Notes under the pieces: model-generated
Told to the model about the DNA's origin: nothing
Seen by the model: the letters and a program-made list of their open reading frames with translations, nothing else
The model's database searches: none
Part shown: positions 7,545 through 14,757 of the stretch, piece after piece
Layout: every line of letters begins with the position of its first letter
How positions within the stretch are numbered: the stretch's first letter is position 1
Made by a program: the position numbers and the translations under genes
Source of the DNA: Pseudomonadota bacterium
GTDB taxonomy: Bacteria > Pseudomonadota > Gammaproteobacteria > Xanthomonadales > Marinicellaceae
Direction: 5' to 3'
Assembly: GCA_008501575.1 (NCBI GenBank)
Contig: QQUO01000221.1
Location: forward strand, 1-15,469
Length of the DNA: 15,469 nt

Positions 7545-8737
7545 ATAAGATATTTGTCCCATTACTGGTACTGATGTTGACGGCTTGCAGTGAACAAGCA
7601 GCTATTCATATTGGCACCCCAACTTTAACCCTGCAGCAGCAGCCAGTGATCTTATCGGTGCATGCCAAAGGTGAACTGGAAGCCATTCAATCCACACCCT
7701 TAACTGTACCCAGTGGATCGCGACGCCCACAAACCCTGGCCTGGATTATGCCGCAGTTTTCAGAGGTAAAAAAAGGTGATGTGGTGGCCCGTTTTGATGG
7801 CAGTGATTTTCAGATTGAATTGGATAAAACCACCTATGAGATTCAAAAATTATTGTATGACATGATGGATAAAGAGCGGCAAATTGACAACACCCGCTTT
7901 TCTTTTAACAGTGAAGCTGATGTGGTTGATTATGAATATGAATTGGCCAAACAGTTCAATATCGACGACCCCTTGTTGTACACTAAAATTGAAATTATAG
8001 AAGCTGGAGATAATGAGGAGTTTTTAAAAGCCAAAGCCAAGCACATTGATAAAGTCAGCGAAAATTTTGAAGAAAAATCGGCCACAGAAATGGACGTTCT
8101 GAGTAGCTCAAAGTCAGTACAACAAGCCAAAAAAGAATTGAATCAAGCCAGTTTAAGTGCTTTGGAAGTGGTGGCCCCTCATGATGGTTTATTGGTGCTA
8201 CAGCCCAGTTGGGACGGCACCATGCCGGAACCCGGAAAAGCCGTTTTTCCAGGCACCAAATTAGGCGCATTACCGGACTTGTCGCAAATGCAAGCTTTGG
8301 TGTATGTCCCGGAAGTGGAAGCCATCGGCATCAAAGCAGGTCAACCCGTCAAGCTGAGTCTGGACGCTTATCCAGAGACTGAATTTAACGGCTTGGTTGC
8401 ATCAATCAGCCAAACTGCTCAGCCCCGTGAGCGGGATAATCCGGTGAAATACTTTACCGTAACTGTGACCATGGAGCAGCAGGATAAGCGGTTTATGCCG
8501 GCGCAGCGTTTGGCGGCTGATATCATTGTTGCTGACAGCGAACAAACCATTGCTGTACCCATATTGGCCGTGTTTCGAGAGCAGGATGAAACCTGGGTTT
8601 ATAAACAGTATAAAAACGAGTTTATTAAGCAAGCCATTACCACTGAATTTTGTAGTGCGGCCTTGTGCATCATTAAATCTGGTCTGCAATCCGGTGACGT
8701 GATTGCTTTAAGCCAACCACAGGAAGCTCAAAAATGA
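7541..8737 (+). CDS. Periplasmic adaptor protein 3 (HlyD/MacA family), lipoprotein with membrane-proximal domain
   Basis: This is the longest of the three adaptors (398 residues). The N-terminus ends in LTAC with Cys16 in a good lipobox, so it is probably lipid-anchored. Residue +2 is Ser, which under the E. coli Lol rule does not specify inner-membrane retention, unlike the Asp of AcrA. A lipoyl half (about 40-90, with VVARFDGSD at 81-89) precedes a long acidic helical hairpin (about 91-205), the second lipoyl half (about 208-245), a beta-barrel with DAYPETEFNG (275-284), and a further C-terminal domain (about 325-392) matching the membrane-proximal domain of MacA/AcrA. Cys371 and Cys376 lie close together and could form a disulfide. 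It overlaps both neighbours by ATGA. It is the most MacA-like of the three and so the likeliest to contact the permease. Confidence 0.88.
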   Translation: MNKIFVPLLVLMLTACSEQAAIHIGTPTLTLQQQPVILSVHAKGELEAIQSTPLTVPSGSRRPQTLAWIMPQFSEVKKGDVVARFDGSDFQIELDKTTYEIQKLLYDMMDKERQIDNTRFSFNSEADVVDYEYELAKQFNIDDPLLYTKIEIIEAGDNEEFLKAKAKHIDKVSENFEEKSATEMDVLSSSKSVQQAKKELNQASLSALEVVAPHDGLLVLQPSWDGTMPEPGKAVFPGTKLGALPDLSQMQALVYVPEVEAIGIKAGQPVKLSLDAYPETEFNGLVASISQTAQPRERDNPVKYFTVTVTMEQQDKRFMPAQRLAADIIVADSEQTIAVPILAVFREQDETWVYKQYKNEFIKQAITTEFCSAALCIIKSGLQSGDVIALSQPQEAQK

Positions 8738-9975
8738 AAAGCACCTTAATGATTAATTTGCGTCATGCGGTGGCTGAAATGCTACACCATAAACTGCGTA
8801 CCTTATTGACATTATTAGGTATGGTGTTTGGTGTTGGGGCGGTGATTGCGATGTTGTCCATTGGTGAAGGCGCCCAAGCGGAAGCCACCCGCTTAATTGA
8901 GAAAATGGGTTTGCGTAATTTACTGATTGAGGAAAAGCAACTCGATCAAGAAACCTTAAAAGAAATGCGCGCCGATTCTTTGGGCTTAACCATGAATGAT
9001 ATTCGTGCTTTACAAAACAGCTTACCTTTTATCAGCCAAAGCTGCGGTGAAAAAACCATTAAGACCTGGTCCTTGTTTTCAATTAACGGCAACTCTAACG
9101 GTGCGGTTAAAGCCTTTTCACCCAACTGTTTTGCCATGAGTAACTTAGAAGTGGATCAAGGGAGATTGTTTAATGCTGATGACAACCAGACTTACGCCCA
9201 AGTGGCGGTTATTGGTTCAGAAGTGGCCGCAGAATTATTTCCGGACGGCCAGGTTTTGGGGCAACAAATTAAAGTCAATCATCTGTGGTTAAAGGTCATT
9301 GGGGTATTAAAAAAAGATGCCTTGAGTAAAAATGAAATTCAAGGAATTCAATTGGGGGCCGAGCACAATCAGGTGTTCTTACCGATTGAAACCGCTTTTA
9401 AACGGCTAAAATGGGATACCCTGGAAAGCCAATTAGACACCATTCGGGTGACTGTAGATGAAAGCATTAAACCTCAGGTGGCTTCAGTGGCGATTGATCG
9501 TTTATTAAAACGTCGCCATGGTAATATCGATGATTATAATATTATCGTGCCGGCTAATTTGCTCAATCAGCAGAATCAAACTCAGCAAATTTTCACCATT
9601 GTGATGTCCAGTATTGCCGGTATTTCTTTGCTGGTTGGTGGTATTGGCATTATGAATATTATGCTCGCCACTGTGCTTGAGCGGACCAAGGAAATTGGCC
9701 TGTTAAGGGCATTGGGTGCCCGCAAAGTTGATATTAAAAATCAATTTTTAATTGAAAGTGCGACCATTGCCGCGGTTGGTGCGGTCATAGGTATTGTTAT
9801 GGGCGTTATTTTGTCTTTTTTAATACAATCTTTTGCTGACTGGCCGGTGGCCTGGAGTTTATTTTCCATTGTTTTGGCTGTGGCTGTGTGTTTATTGACC
9901 GGTGTGGTGTTTGGCTACTACCCGGCCAAACAAGCTGCAGAACTTGACCCTATTCGGGCATTGCAAAAGAATTAG
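8734..9975 (+). CDS. ABC transporter permease, MacB/FtsX family
   Basis: This 413-residue inner-membrane permease begins at ATG 8734, overlapping the previous stop. It has the MacB layout: transmembrane helix 1 (about 21-44), a large periplasmic domain (about 45-285), then three transmembrane helices (about 287-311, 339-367, 373-395). The L-E-R-T-K-E-I-G-L-L-R-A-L-G-A stretch around 315-329 is the FtsX-superfamily cytoplasmic coupling segment that contacts the ATPase. It ends with the conserved D-P-I-x-A-L tail. Cys104 and Cys132 in the periplasmic domain could pair. MacB-type permeases do not pass substrate through the membrane. They use ATP to drive periplasmic conformational change, pushing substrate through an adaptor/outer-membrane tube or signalling. 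Unlike canonical MacB, the ATPase is a separate protein. Substrate unknown. Confidence 0.92.
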   Translation: MKSTLMINLRHAVAEMLHHKLRTLLTLLGMVFGVGAVIAMLSIGEGAQAEATRLIEKMGLRNLLIEEKQLDQETLKEMRADSLGLTMNDIRALQNSLPFISQSCGEKTIKTWSLFSINGNSNGAVKAFSPNCFAMSNLEVDQGRLFNADDNQTYAQVAVIGSEVAAELFPDGQVLGQQIKVNHLWLKVIGVLKKDALSKNEIQGIQLGAEHNQVFLPIETAFKRLKWDTLESQLDTIRVTVDESIKPQVASVAIDRLLKRRHGNIDDYNIIVPANLLNQQNQTQQIFTIVMSSIAGISLLVGGIGIMNIMLATVLERTKEIGLLRALGARKVDIKNQFLIESATIAAVGAVIGIVMGVILSFLIQSFADWPVAWSLFSIVLAVAVCLLTGVVFGYYPAKQAAELDPIRALQKN

Positions 9976-9982
9976 TGCGCCA

Positions 9983-10018
9983 GGATAATCATTATCCAAA
10001 GCAGTGCCACGGCATTGC
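9983..10018 (+). terminator. Possible transcription terminator: two adjacent hairpins after the permease gene
   Basis: GGATAAT (9983-9989) and ATTATCC (9991-9997) form a perfect 7-base inverted repeat around one base. GCAGTGCC (10001-10008) and GGCATTGC (10011-10018) form a second stem with one G-U pair. Both have very short loops, and the following sequence is only mildly T-rich, so this is not a textbook intrinsic terminator. The location 8 bases past the operon's stop codon is the main support. Confidence 0.3.
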
Positions 10019-10203
10019 TGGTTAATATCTTTATCTACTATTACCTCAAAAGCGGTATCCGCAACAGGTTTGGCCGAGCGCACGAAAACTTTCTGCATTT
10101 AAATTATCCACCCAAAAAAAAATACCCGCAAGATAAATTATAAATCGGGCATTATTGATTTGATTCGATTAGGTCAGTTTAAGCAATTATTTAGACCTTG
10201 TCG

Positions 10204-10229
10204 GTTTACAAACAGCAATGTATGTAAAC
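10204..10229. promoter_or_regulatory. Operator-like inverted repeat GTTTACA-N12-TGTAAAC
   Basis: GTTTACA (10204-10210) and TGTAAAC (10223-10229) are perfect 7-base inverted repeats with centres 19 bases apart, close to two helical turns. Such spacing fits binding of a dimeric regulator on one face of DNA. It lies about 180 bases before the start of the predicted secreted protein gene. No protein is known to bind it; this is seen symmetry plus inference. Confidence 0.3.
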
Positions 10230-10318
10230 TAAAATAATTTAATTATCAGCCATTTAGCACGCTGATACGGTTGGTTTGGCCATTTGTTAAGTCTTTGATA
10301 ATAAAAGCAATAAGCCTA

Positions 10319-10338
10319 TTTGTTCCAGTTTGTTCCAG
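10319..10338 (+). repeat. Tandem direct repeat, two copies of TTTGTTCCAG
   Basis: Two perfect, contiguous 10-base copies (10319-10328 and 10329-10338) occupy one helical turn each. They end about 10 bases before the candidate -35 element of the downstream gene, a position typical for activator sites. The two copies are exact, and I see no third copy. Confidence 0.55.
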
Positions 10339-10347
10339 TGAATCTCT

Positions 10348-10375
10348 TTGGTGCTTACACCGCAAACTGTATGAT
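10348..10375 (+). promoter_or_regulatory. Candidate promoter of the His-rich secreted protein gene
   Basis: TTGGTG (10348-10353) and TATGAT (10370-10375, 5 of 6 match to the -10 consensus) are separated by 16 bases. Initiation near 10382 would give a leader of about 23 bases before the ATG at 10405. The -35 is weak (3 of 6), in keeping with help from a protein binding the tandem repeat just upstream. Confidence 0.45.
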
Positions 10376-10404
10376 TAATATCCCCTTAAACCTAGAGATA
10401 AATC

Positions 10405-10956
10405 ATGAACAAATTAATTTTAATGGTGCTTTTCCTATTTAGCACAAGCGTGTTTTCGCATGACTTTTTGACCGAGATTTTGGTATATAGTGATGATTAT
10501 GACGCGAACCCATATCATGTGGCTGTAAGCTATGATTTGGGAGAGCAGGATATTTTAACTGTCATTAATTTGCGACAAACAAAATCTGACCTGTCTAAAA
10601 TGGTGGTCAAATCGAATGCCAAAGAAATACATCATGAACACAGTCATGTGGGACCCGCATCTCATGAGCATGAGTCAGAAATTGAGGCAACAGTCGGGCA
10701 TAAAACCCATGGTGCTTTTGATCATATAACTGAATCAAGGCTTGTGGCAATCGATTTGTGCGATGCCTTTGCCGTGACTAATTACATGAAGTATCCGCAG
10801 GGCTTAATCCCACAATTTGTGGGCCCTGAAACTTTTACCGATGGCGTGAGTGCAAGCCAAGATCACCATGAACTTTATCAGTACGCTGATGGCCTACAAT
10901 TTAATTGTATAGAAGTCATCAAGCAAAAATCAGCTGATTTAGATTTGGTTGATTAA
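10405..10956 (+). CDS. Secreted His-rich protein of unknown function
   Basis: I do not recognise this 183-residue protein. It has a clear signal peptide (about 1-18) with a likely signal peptidase I site after V-F-S, which would leave His19 as the mature N-terminus. A His-rich linker around residues 75-102 contains HHEHSH, then HEHE and two more His, in an acidic context that suggests metal binding. Two cysteines (about 118 and 168) could form one periplasmic disulfide. No transmembrane segment follows the signal peptide. The gene stands alone with its own promoter and a strong inverted repeat after its stop, and is not in an operon with either neighbour. Copper or zinc binding is inferred from composition alone; the His region could equally be an unstructured linker. 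The reading frame itself is well supported by start, signal peptide and terminator. Confidence 0.75.
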   Translation: MNKLILMVLFLFSTSVFSHDFLTEILVYSDDYDANPYHVAVSYDLGEQDILTVINLRQTKSDLSKMVVKSNAKEIHHEHSHVGPASHEHESEIEATVGHKTHGAFDHITESRLVAIDLCDAFAVTNYMKYPQGLIPQFVGPETFTDGVSASQDHHELYQYADGLQFNCIEVIKQKSADLDLVD

Positions 10957-11073
10957 ATGATTTAAGACCTTTGCGGTGTTGACTGTTAAATGCAGCAAAG
11001 GTCTTTGTTACAAAGTTGCTTGTGATTATTAAAATCAGATAACACATTCTGTAAAAGAGCTGTTTTTTGTCGC
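10957..11073. other. Short spacer between convergent genes
   Basis: This 117-base gap separates the stops of two convergent genes. It holds the 11-base inverted repeat called separately and a small CTTTGT/ACAAAG palindrome (11003-11015) overlapping its right arm. Nothing else is seen. Confidence 0.6.
10964..11005. terminator. Long perfect inverted repeat, probable terminator between convergent genes
   Basis: AAGACCTTTGC (10964-10974) and GCAAAGGTCTT (10995-11005) are perfectly complementary over 11 bases with a 20-base loop. It starts 8 bases after the stop of the His-rich protein gene and sits between two converging genes. The right arm continues into CTTTGTT on the + strand, giving a short T-rich tail. 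The minus-strand tail is less T-rich, so termination is more convincing for the + strand gene. The loop is longer than usual for an intrinsic terminator. Confidence 0.6.
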
Positions 11074-12843
11074 TTAACCATTAAGGGACAAGGCCCTCAC
11101 TTCCTCCATAACATTTTCTAAATGAGCCTCCAAAATGTGTCTGTCCTTGGTCTGTAGATTGTCCTGGCTTAAAATAAAGTGGCCGGTTTGAACCACATTA
11201 CGCCACCGTGGATTGTGTGGTATTTTTTCAAGCGACAGGTATTTCTCTAAAGAACGGGTCCGTAAGGTGCCATTATCAATTGATACGGTCCAAATTTTAG
11301 ATTGTTCAGCCAATTCAATGAGGGATGTCTGGGTTGTTTTTTCCCAAATAGTTGTGGCGTCTATTAATAATTCAACCAGGGCTTTTTTTAACGCCTCCTT
11401 ATGGCTTTCACTTGATGCTTCCAAATTGGCTTTATGGCTGGTTTGAAAAATAAGTAATTGCTGCTTATGATAGCGAATGGACTGCATCAGGGCTTGTTTC
11501 TCTTTTTTTCTTTTAAACTGGTAGAAAACCAAAAGAGCGGTCATTGAAATCAGGACCAAGCTAACGATTAGTACCAAGCTGGTTAATTGGTGTAATTTTT
11601 GTTGTTGCCGACTGTTGGTCAATTCCTGGTTCAGCAGTTGTTGTTGGATCTTTTGTGTTTCAATTTGATGCTGAATGGTTTTTAAATCGGAGTCATATTT
11701 TTGCTGTAAAAATTGTGACCGTAATTGTTGATATTCCTTAAAGGCTTGCAGGGCTTGACGTGGGTTTATATCTTCCAAGAGCGCTGCTTTTAAATACAAT
11801 AAATCAGCTTTCAGTGAAGTCTCAGGTAAATCAGCGCTGATTAAAATACCGTCTTCAACGGCCGCAATCGCGGCAGAGGTCTGCTGGTTTTTCTGGTGCA
11901 TTTTAGCCTTTAACAGATACCACTGAGCCAGCAGTTCAGGATTGAGTTGGCTTTTATCCATTAAGGTTTTAGATGCAATTAAAAGCTGATGTAATACATC
12001 CAGGTTACCATTGTCCAAATGCCATTGAGATAAATTAATCAAAGTTCGAAGTTGTTGGGTACTATTGGAGTTGGTGTCTAATGAATTAATAATTGCCTGG
12101 GCATAATAATCGGCTTTTTCGGTGTTATTGGCCGCAACATATGCTTTTGTTAAGTCTTGGTATATGTGAGCAATATCCAGAAAAACACGGTGATCAAAAT
12201 TTTGAGACTGCGAGTACTTTAAATAATGGGTTAAAGCAGACTCATAATAATTCACTGCTTGATCCGCCTGTTCAAGGTAAAGGTTTATCATGCCCAGATT
12301 GTTCAGTGTTTTAGCTATTTGGTAGTCTGTGCCGAATTGTTGTTTAAGTTCCAGGCTTTGTTGGTAATGCGTTAAGGCACTTTTATAGTCGCCCAGTTTA
12401 AGTTCCACCAACCCCATATCATTGTGGCTTTTGCTGAGCCATTCTTGATTAGCTTGCTGTTTGGCAATGTTGTATGCCTTTAGAAGATGTATTTTGGATG
12501 TTGCATAGTCAGCCTCTAAATAATATTTTTGTCCAACGATGCGATGCCAATTGTATTGTGTGGGTATGCTGTTTATAAATTTCGGGTGGTTTTTAACCTT
12601 GTTAATGTAATGTGTTTGGTTCTCCGGATTTTGTATATGAAGGTAGATTGATGTTAAATTTAACAGGATAGCGAGTTCCGAAGAACTGTCAGGCTCAACC
12701 GAATGGAGACTTTGTTGACACACCTCTTCGGCCTTGGCATAGTCACCCGACTCGATACTTTTTTGGCATCGGTCCTCAGTGGCATGGGCCAAGGTCCAAG
12801 AAAAAAAGAACAGAGAACAGCATACAAAGCAATGGCGAATCAT
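11074..12843 (-). CDS. Membrane-anchored periplasmic TPR protein with unknown cytoplasmic C-terminal module
   Basis: The 589-residue product has a signal peptide (about 1-21, cleavage after A-H-A), an all-helical region with recognisable TPR motifs (for example about 138-167 and 177-207, each with the G-Y/A pattern), further degenerate repeats to about 370, and a Gln-rich coiled coil (about 376-416). A single transmembrane helix (420-443) is followed by basic residues, and a cytoplasmic part of about 145 residues completes it. The latter contains a distinctive segment (about 499-556) with IWEKTT, LAEQSKIW, LRTRSLEKYL and PRWRNV. I recall similar W-E-K-x-T / E-Q-S / R-T-R-x-L-x-K-Y-L / P-R-W-R patterns in other gammaproteobacterial TPR proteins but cannot name the family. 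The layout suggests a one-protein sensor passing periplasmic signals inward. There is no kinase, GGDEF or obvious DNA-binding helix-turn-helix. Confidence 0.8.
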   Translation of the reverse strand: MIRHCFVCCSLFFFSWTLAHATEDRCQKSIESGDYAKAEEVCQQSLHSVEPDSSSELAILLNLTSIYLHIQNPENQTHYINKVKNHPKFINSIPTQYNWHRIVGQKYYLEADYATSKIHLLKAYNIAKQQANQEWLSKSHNDMGLVELKLGDYKSALTHYQQSLELKQQFGTDYQIAKTLNNLGMINLYLEQADQAVNYYESALTHYLKYSQSQNFDHRVFLDIAHIYQDLTKAYVAANNTEKADYYAQAIINSLDTNSNSTQQLRTLINLSQWHLDNGNLDVLHQLLIASKTLMDKSQLNPELLAQWYLLKAKMHQKNQQTSAAIAAVEDGILISADLPETSLKADLLYLKAALLEDINPRQALQAFKEYQQLRSQFLQQKYDSDLKTIQHQIETQKIQQQLLNQELTNSRQQQKLHQLTSLVLIVSLVLISMTALLVFYQFKRKKEKQALMQSIRYHKQQLLIFQTSHKANLEASSESHKEALKKALVELLIDATTIWEKTTQTSLIELAEQSKIWTVSIDNGTLRTRSLEKYLSLEKIPHNPRWRNVVQTGHFILSQDNLQTKDRHILEAHLENVMEEVRALSLNG

Positions 12844-12893
12844 ATCAATTTAGGCGAAGCCACAGTTTTTTGACCGTAGAACACGTTGAGTTA

Positions 12894-12921
12894 TTTATAA
12901 AAGTCATTTTAACAGGGTTAA
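12894..12921 (-). promoter_or_regulatory. Candidate promoter of the membrane TPR gene
   Basis: On the minus strand, TTAACC (12921-12916) and TATAAA (12899-12894) lie 16 bases apart, matching the consensus hexamers at 4 and 5 of 6 positions. Transcription would begin about 45 bases before the ATG at 12843. The surrounding sequence is very AT-rich, which lowers the weight of the match. No clear Shine-Dalgarno sequence precedes the gene. Confidence 0.35.
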
Positions 12922-13072
12922 TAAATATTATATTTTAAAGAGTGTGGCGCAAAATAACAGTGATAAAAGTAATGAGCGACAAAAAATTTATGACAAGGCA
13001 TTGAGTAAAATACAATTTTTGATTGTTTACCCCTAATTTTAGTCATGCCAACAACGGAGTCAAAAAAATGAA

Positions 13073-14755
13073 TCAATCATATAAACCCGGCAATGAGTTA
13101 TGGCCGTTATTGGTATTTAGCTTTGGTTTAAAATGCCCTTTTTTAATCAGTCGTTGCCAATCTGTCTCTGCAGTAAGGGTGGAATCCACATAAAGCTGTT
13201 TTTGTAACTGAGCAATGGCTGCAATGGCTGTGGCATCATCCAGTTGCTGCTGAATTTCACCTAAATGGGTAACTTGTTGTTGATATTGTTGGTTCCACCA
13301 TTTAATCAGTTGATTTTGGCAGTCTCCGGGGCTCATTTGATTGATGTTTTTTAGCGAAATTTGTGATGAAGGTGGTTGTGGTCGGCTGGGTATTTGTTTT
13401 GAACCGGATGATTTGAGTTTAAGCATAAACAAGACCAAGGTGAATAGCCATAATAAGCCAAATATCACAGTGCCATAAAACCACAATGGATTTGTTGCTG
13501 TAATATCTTCGGCTTGGTCTTCGGCGATGGCGACTTGAGTTGGCGCTGGCTGTTGGGCATCAAAATTAGCGGCTTGTGGTGGTGATTGTTGCTGCTGACC
13601 ACCGGCGGCGGGTTTAATATCTAAGGTTATGGCCGGTAACCGAGTGGTTTGTGCTTCACCGGTTTCGGTGTTATACCATTCAATGTCAATGCCGGGTATT
13701 TGTAAGGGACCTGCTTGATTGGGTATGACGGCTTGGGTGATGCTTTTCGAGGACACCAAATGATTACCATTGTTGCGGGTGATGGTGTCACTTTTTTCCT
13801 GGTATATGCGGGCACCGTCTATATCAGTCACTGCAATATCAGGTAATTGTGTTTCTGCCAATCCTTGGGCGGTGATGTCCAGGCGCCGGGTAATCGGTTC
13901 TCCAACCCGGTAAACTTGATTCTGAGGCCAGCTTTGATCCAGCATTAAGGTGGTGGCTGGCAACCAATCCTTATGGACAAAATCGGCCGGAATTTGTTTA
14001 ATATCTAAAGTCAGCATGGCCGAGGAAATTCTTACCGGGCGGCCTTGCCGAAACAGGCCTATTTGGTTTCTGCTTTGACCATCCATGACTTCACCCTGGA
14101 ATACAATGGGCGGAATATTGAGCTCACCACTTTGCTCAGCGAACAAGGCATATTTACGTTCCAATACTTGATAATCAGTGCCATTTCTGCGGGTGGTGTA
14201 TTGGATGGCTTTGTTTATGGGGTAAACAATCAGTCCATCAGCCTTGGGGTCGGTTAAACTGGCATTATTAAGCCCCACGGCATAGAATAATTTAACCGTG
14301 AGAATGATTTCTTCTTGTACAAATGCCTGGTCTTTATTGGTGGACCATTCGATAAACAAATTACCGCCGGTGGTGGCATTGGGGTCGGGTTTTTTAACCG
14401 TAATCTTAATCGCCTGAGTCTGGTCGTTGCCGACAGTGATGGGTGGAATAATGTGGCTGCCCAATGATTTTGGTACCAGGGTTACTGTCCAACGGGTTTC
14501 ACTGCTGACGGCTCCATTGATAATTTTGGTGGACATGGAACGACCGGTTTCACCCACTTCAAATACCGCTGACAACATATCAAAATCCGGGTTACTGCGG
14601 GTTGCCTCGTCCGTGGTAATGGTGAGGTTAACCGATTCTCCTAAGGCGATTTCATGGCGATCAATGCTGGCAGTGACACTGGCGTTGACACCGGACATAA
14701 TGGTCACCGTCAACAAACAGATACAGAAGGTTTGAATTAATCGAAATGACATCAT
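13073..14755 (-). CDS. batD: BatD family protein (aerotolerance/Bat operon)
   Basis: BatD proteins are envelope proteins encoded in MoxR/VWA (Bat) operons, thought to work with VWA and TPR partners in envelope stress tolerance; the molecular role is unsettled. The 560-residue product has a signal peptide (1-25, cleavage after V-N-A), repeated beta-rich Ig-like domains to about 380, and a Gln/Pro/Ala-rich linker. A transmembrane helix (about 424-447) and a cytoplasmic helical tail ending in L-P-G-L-Y-D, close to the usual BatD ending, complete it. The start was set at ATG 14755, which has a GAGG about 10 bases upstream and lies 2 bases after the previous stop. A TTG at 14764 is in frame but too close to that GAGG. 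Length matches the family (about 550-600). It is translationally close-coupled to the TPR gene before it. Confidence 0.9.
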   Translation of the reverse strand: MMSFRLIQTFCICLLTVTIMSGVNASVTASIDRHEIALGESVNLTITTDEATRSNPDFDMLSAVFEVGETGRSMSTKIINGAVSSETRWTVTLVPKSLGSHIIPPITVGNDQTQAIKITVKKPDPNATTGGNLFIEWSTNKDQAFVQEEIILTVKLFYAVGLNNASLTDPKADGLIVYPINKAIQYTTRRNGTDYQVLERKYALFAEQSGELNIPPIVFQGEVMDGQSRNQIGLFRQGRPVRISSAMLTLDIKQIPADFVHKDWLPATTLMLDQSWPQNQVYRVGEPITRRLDITAQGLAETQLPDIAVTDIDGARIYQEKSDTITRNNGNHLVSSKSITQAVIPNQAGPLQIPGIDIEWYNTETGEAQTTRLPAITLDIKPAAGGQQQQSPPQAANFDAQQPAPTQVAIAEDQAEDITATNPLWFYGTVIFGLLWLFTLVLFMLKLKSSGSKQIPSRPQPPSSQISLKNINQMSPGDCQNQLIKWWNQQYQQQVTHLGEIQQQLDDATAIAAIAQLQKQLYVDSTLTAETDWQRLIKKGHFKPKLNTNNGHNSLPGLYD

Positions 14756-14757
14756 GG

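Larger units (their letters stand above)
9976..10404 (+). other. Non-coding stretch between the ABC operon and the His-rich protein gene
   Basis: These 429 bases contain no convincing gene. From left to right there are two adjacent hairpins just after the permease stop (9983-9997 and 10001-10018), a run of nine A (about 10114-10122), a weak AGGTC/GACCT pair (10171-10198), an operator-like inverted repeat (10204-10229), a 10-base tandem repeat (10319-10338) and a promoter (10348-10375). A frame in phase with the permease stays open to 10143 but has no credible start. The density of small dyads suggests regulatory rather than decayed coding sequence. Confidence 0.6.

Noticed and set aside
9892..10098. 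Minus-strand 68-residue frame overlapping the permease end
   Set aside because: Half of it is antisense to the permease, it has no recognisable motif, and it lacks a ribosome site.
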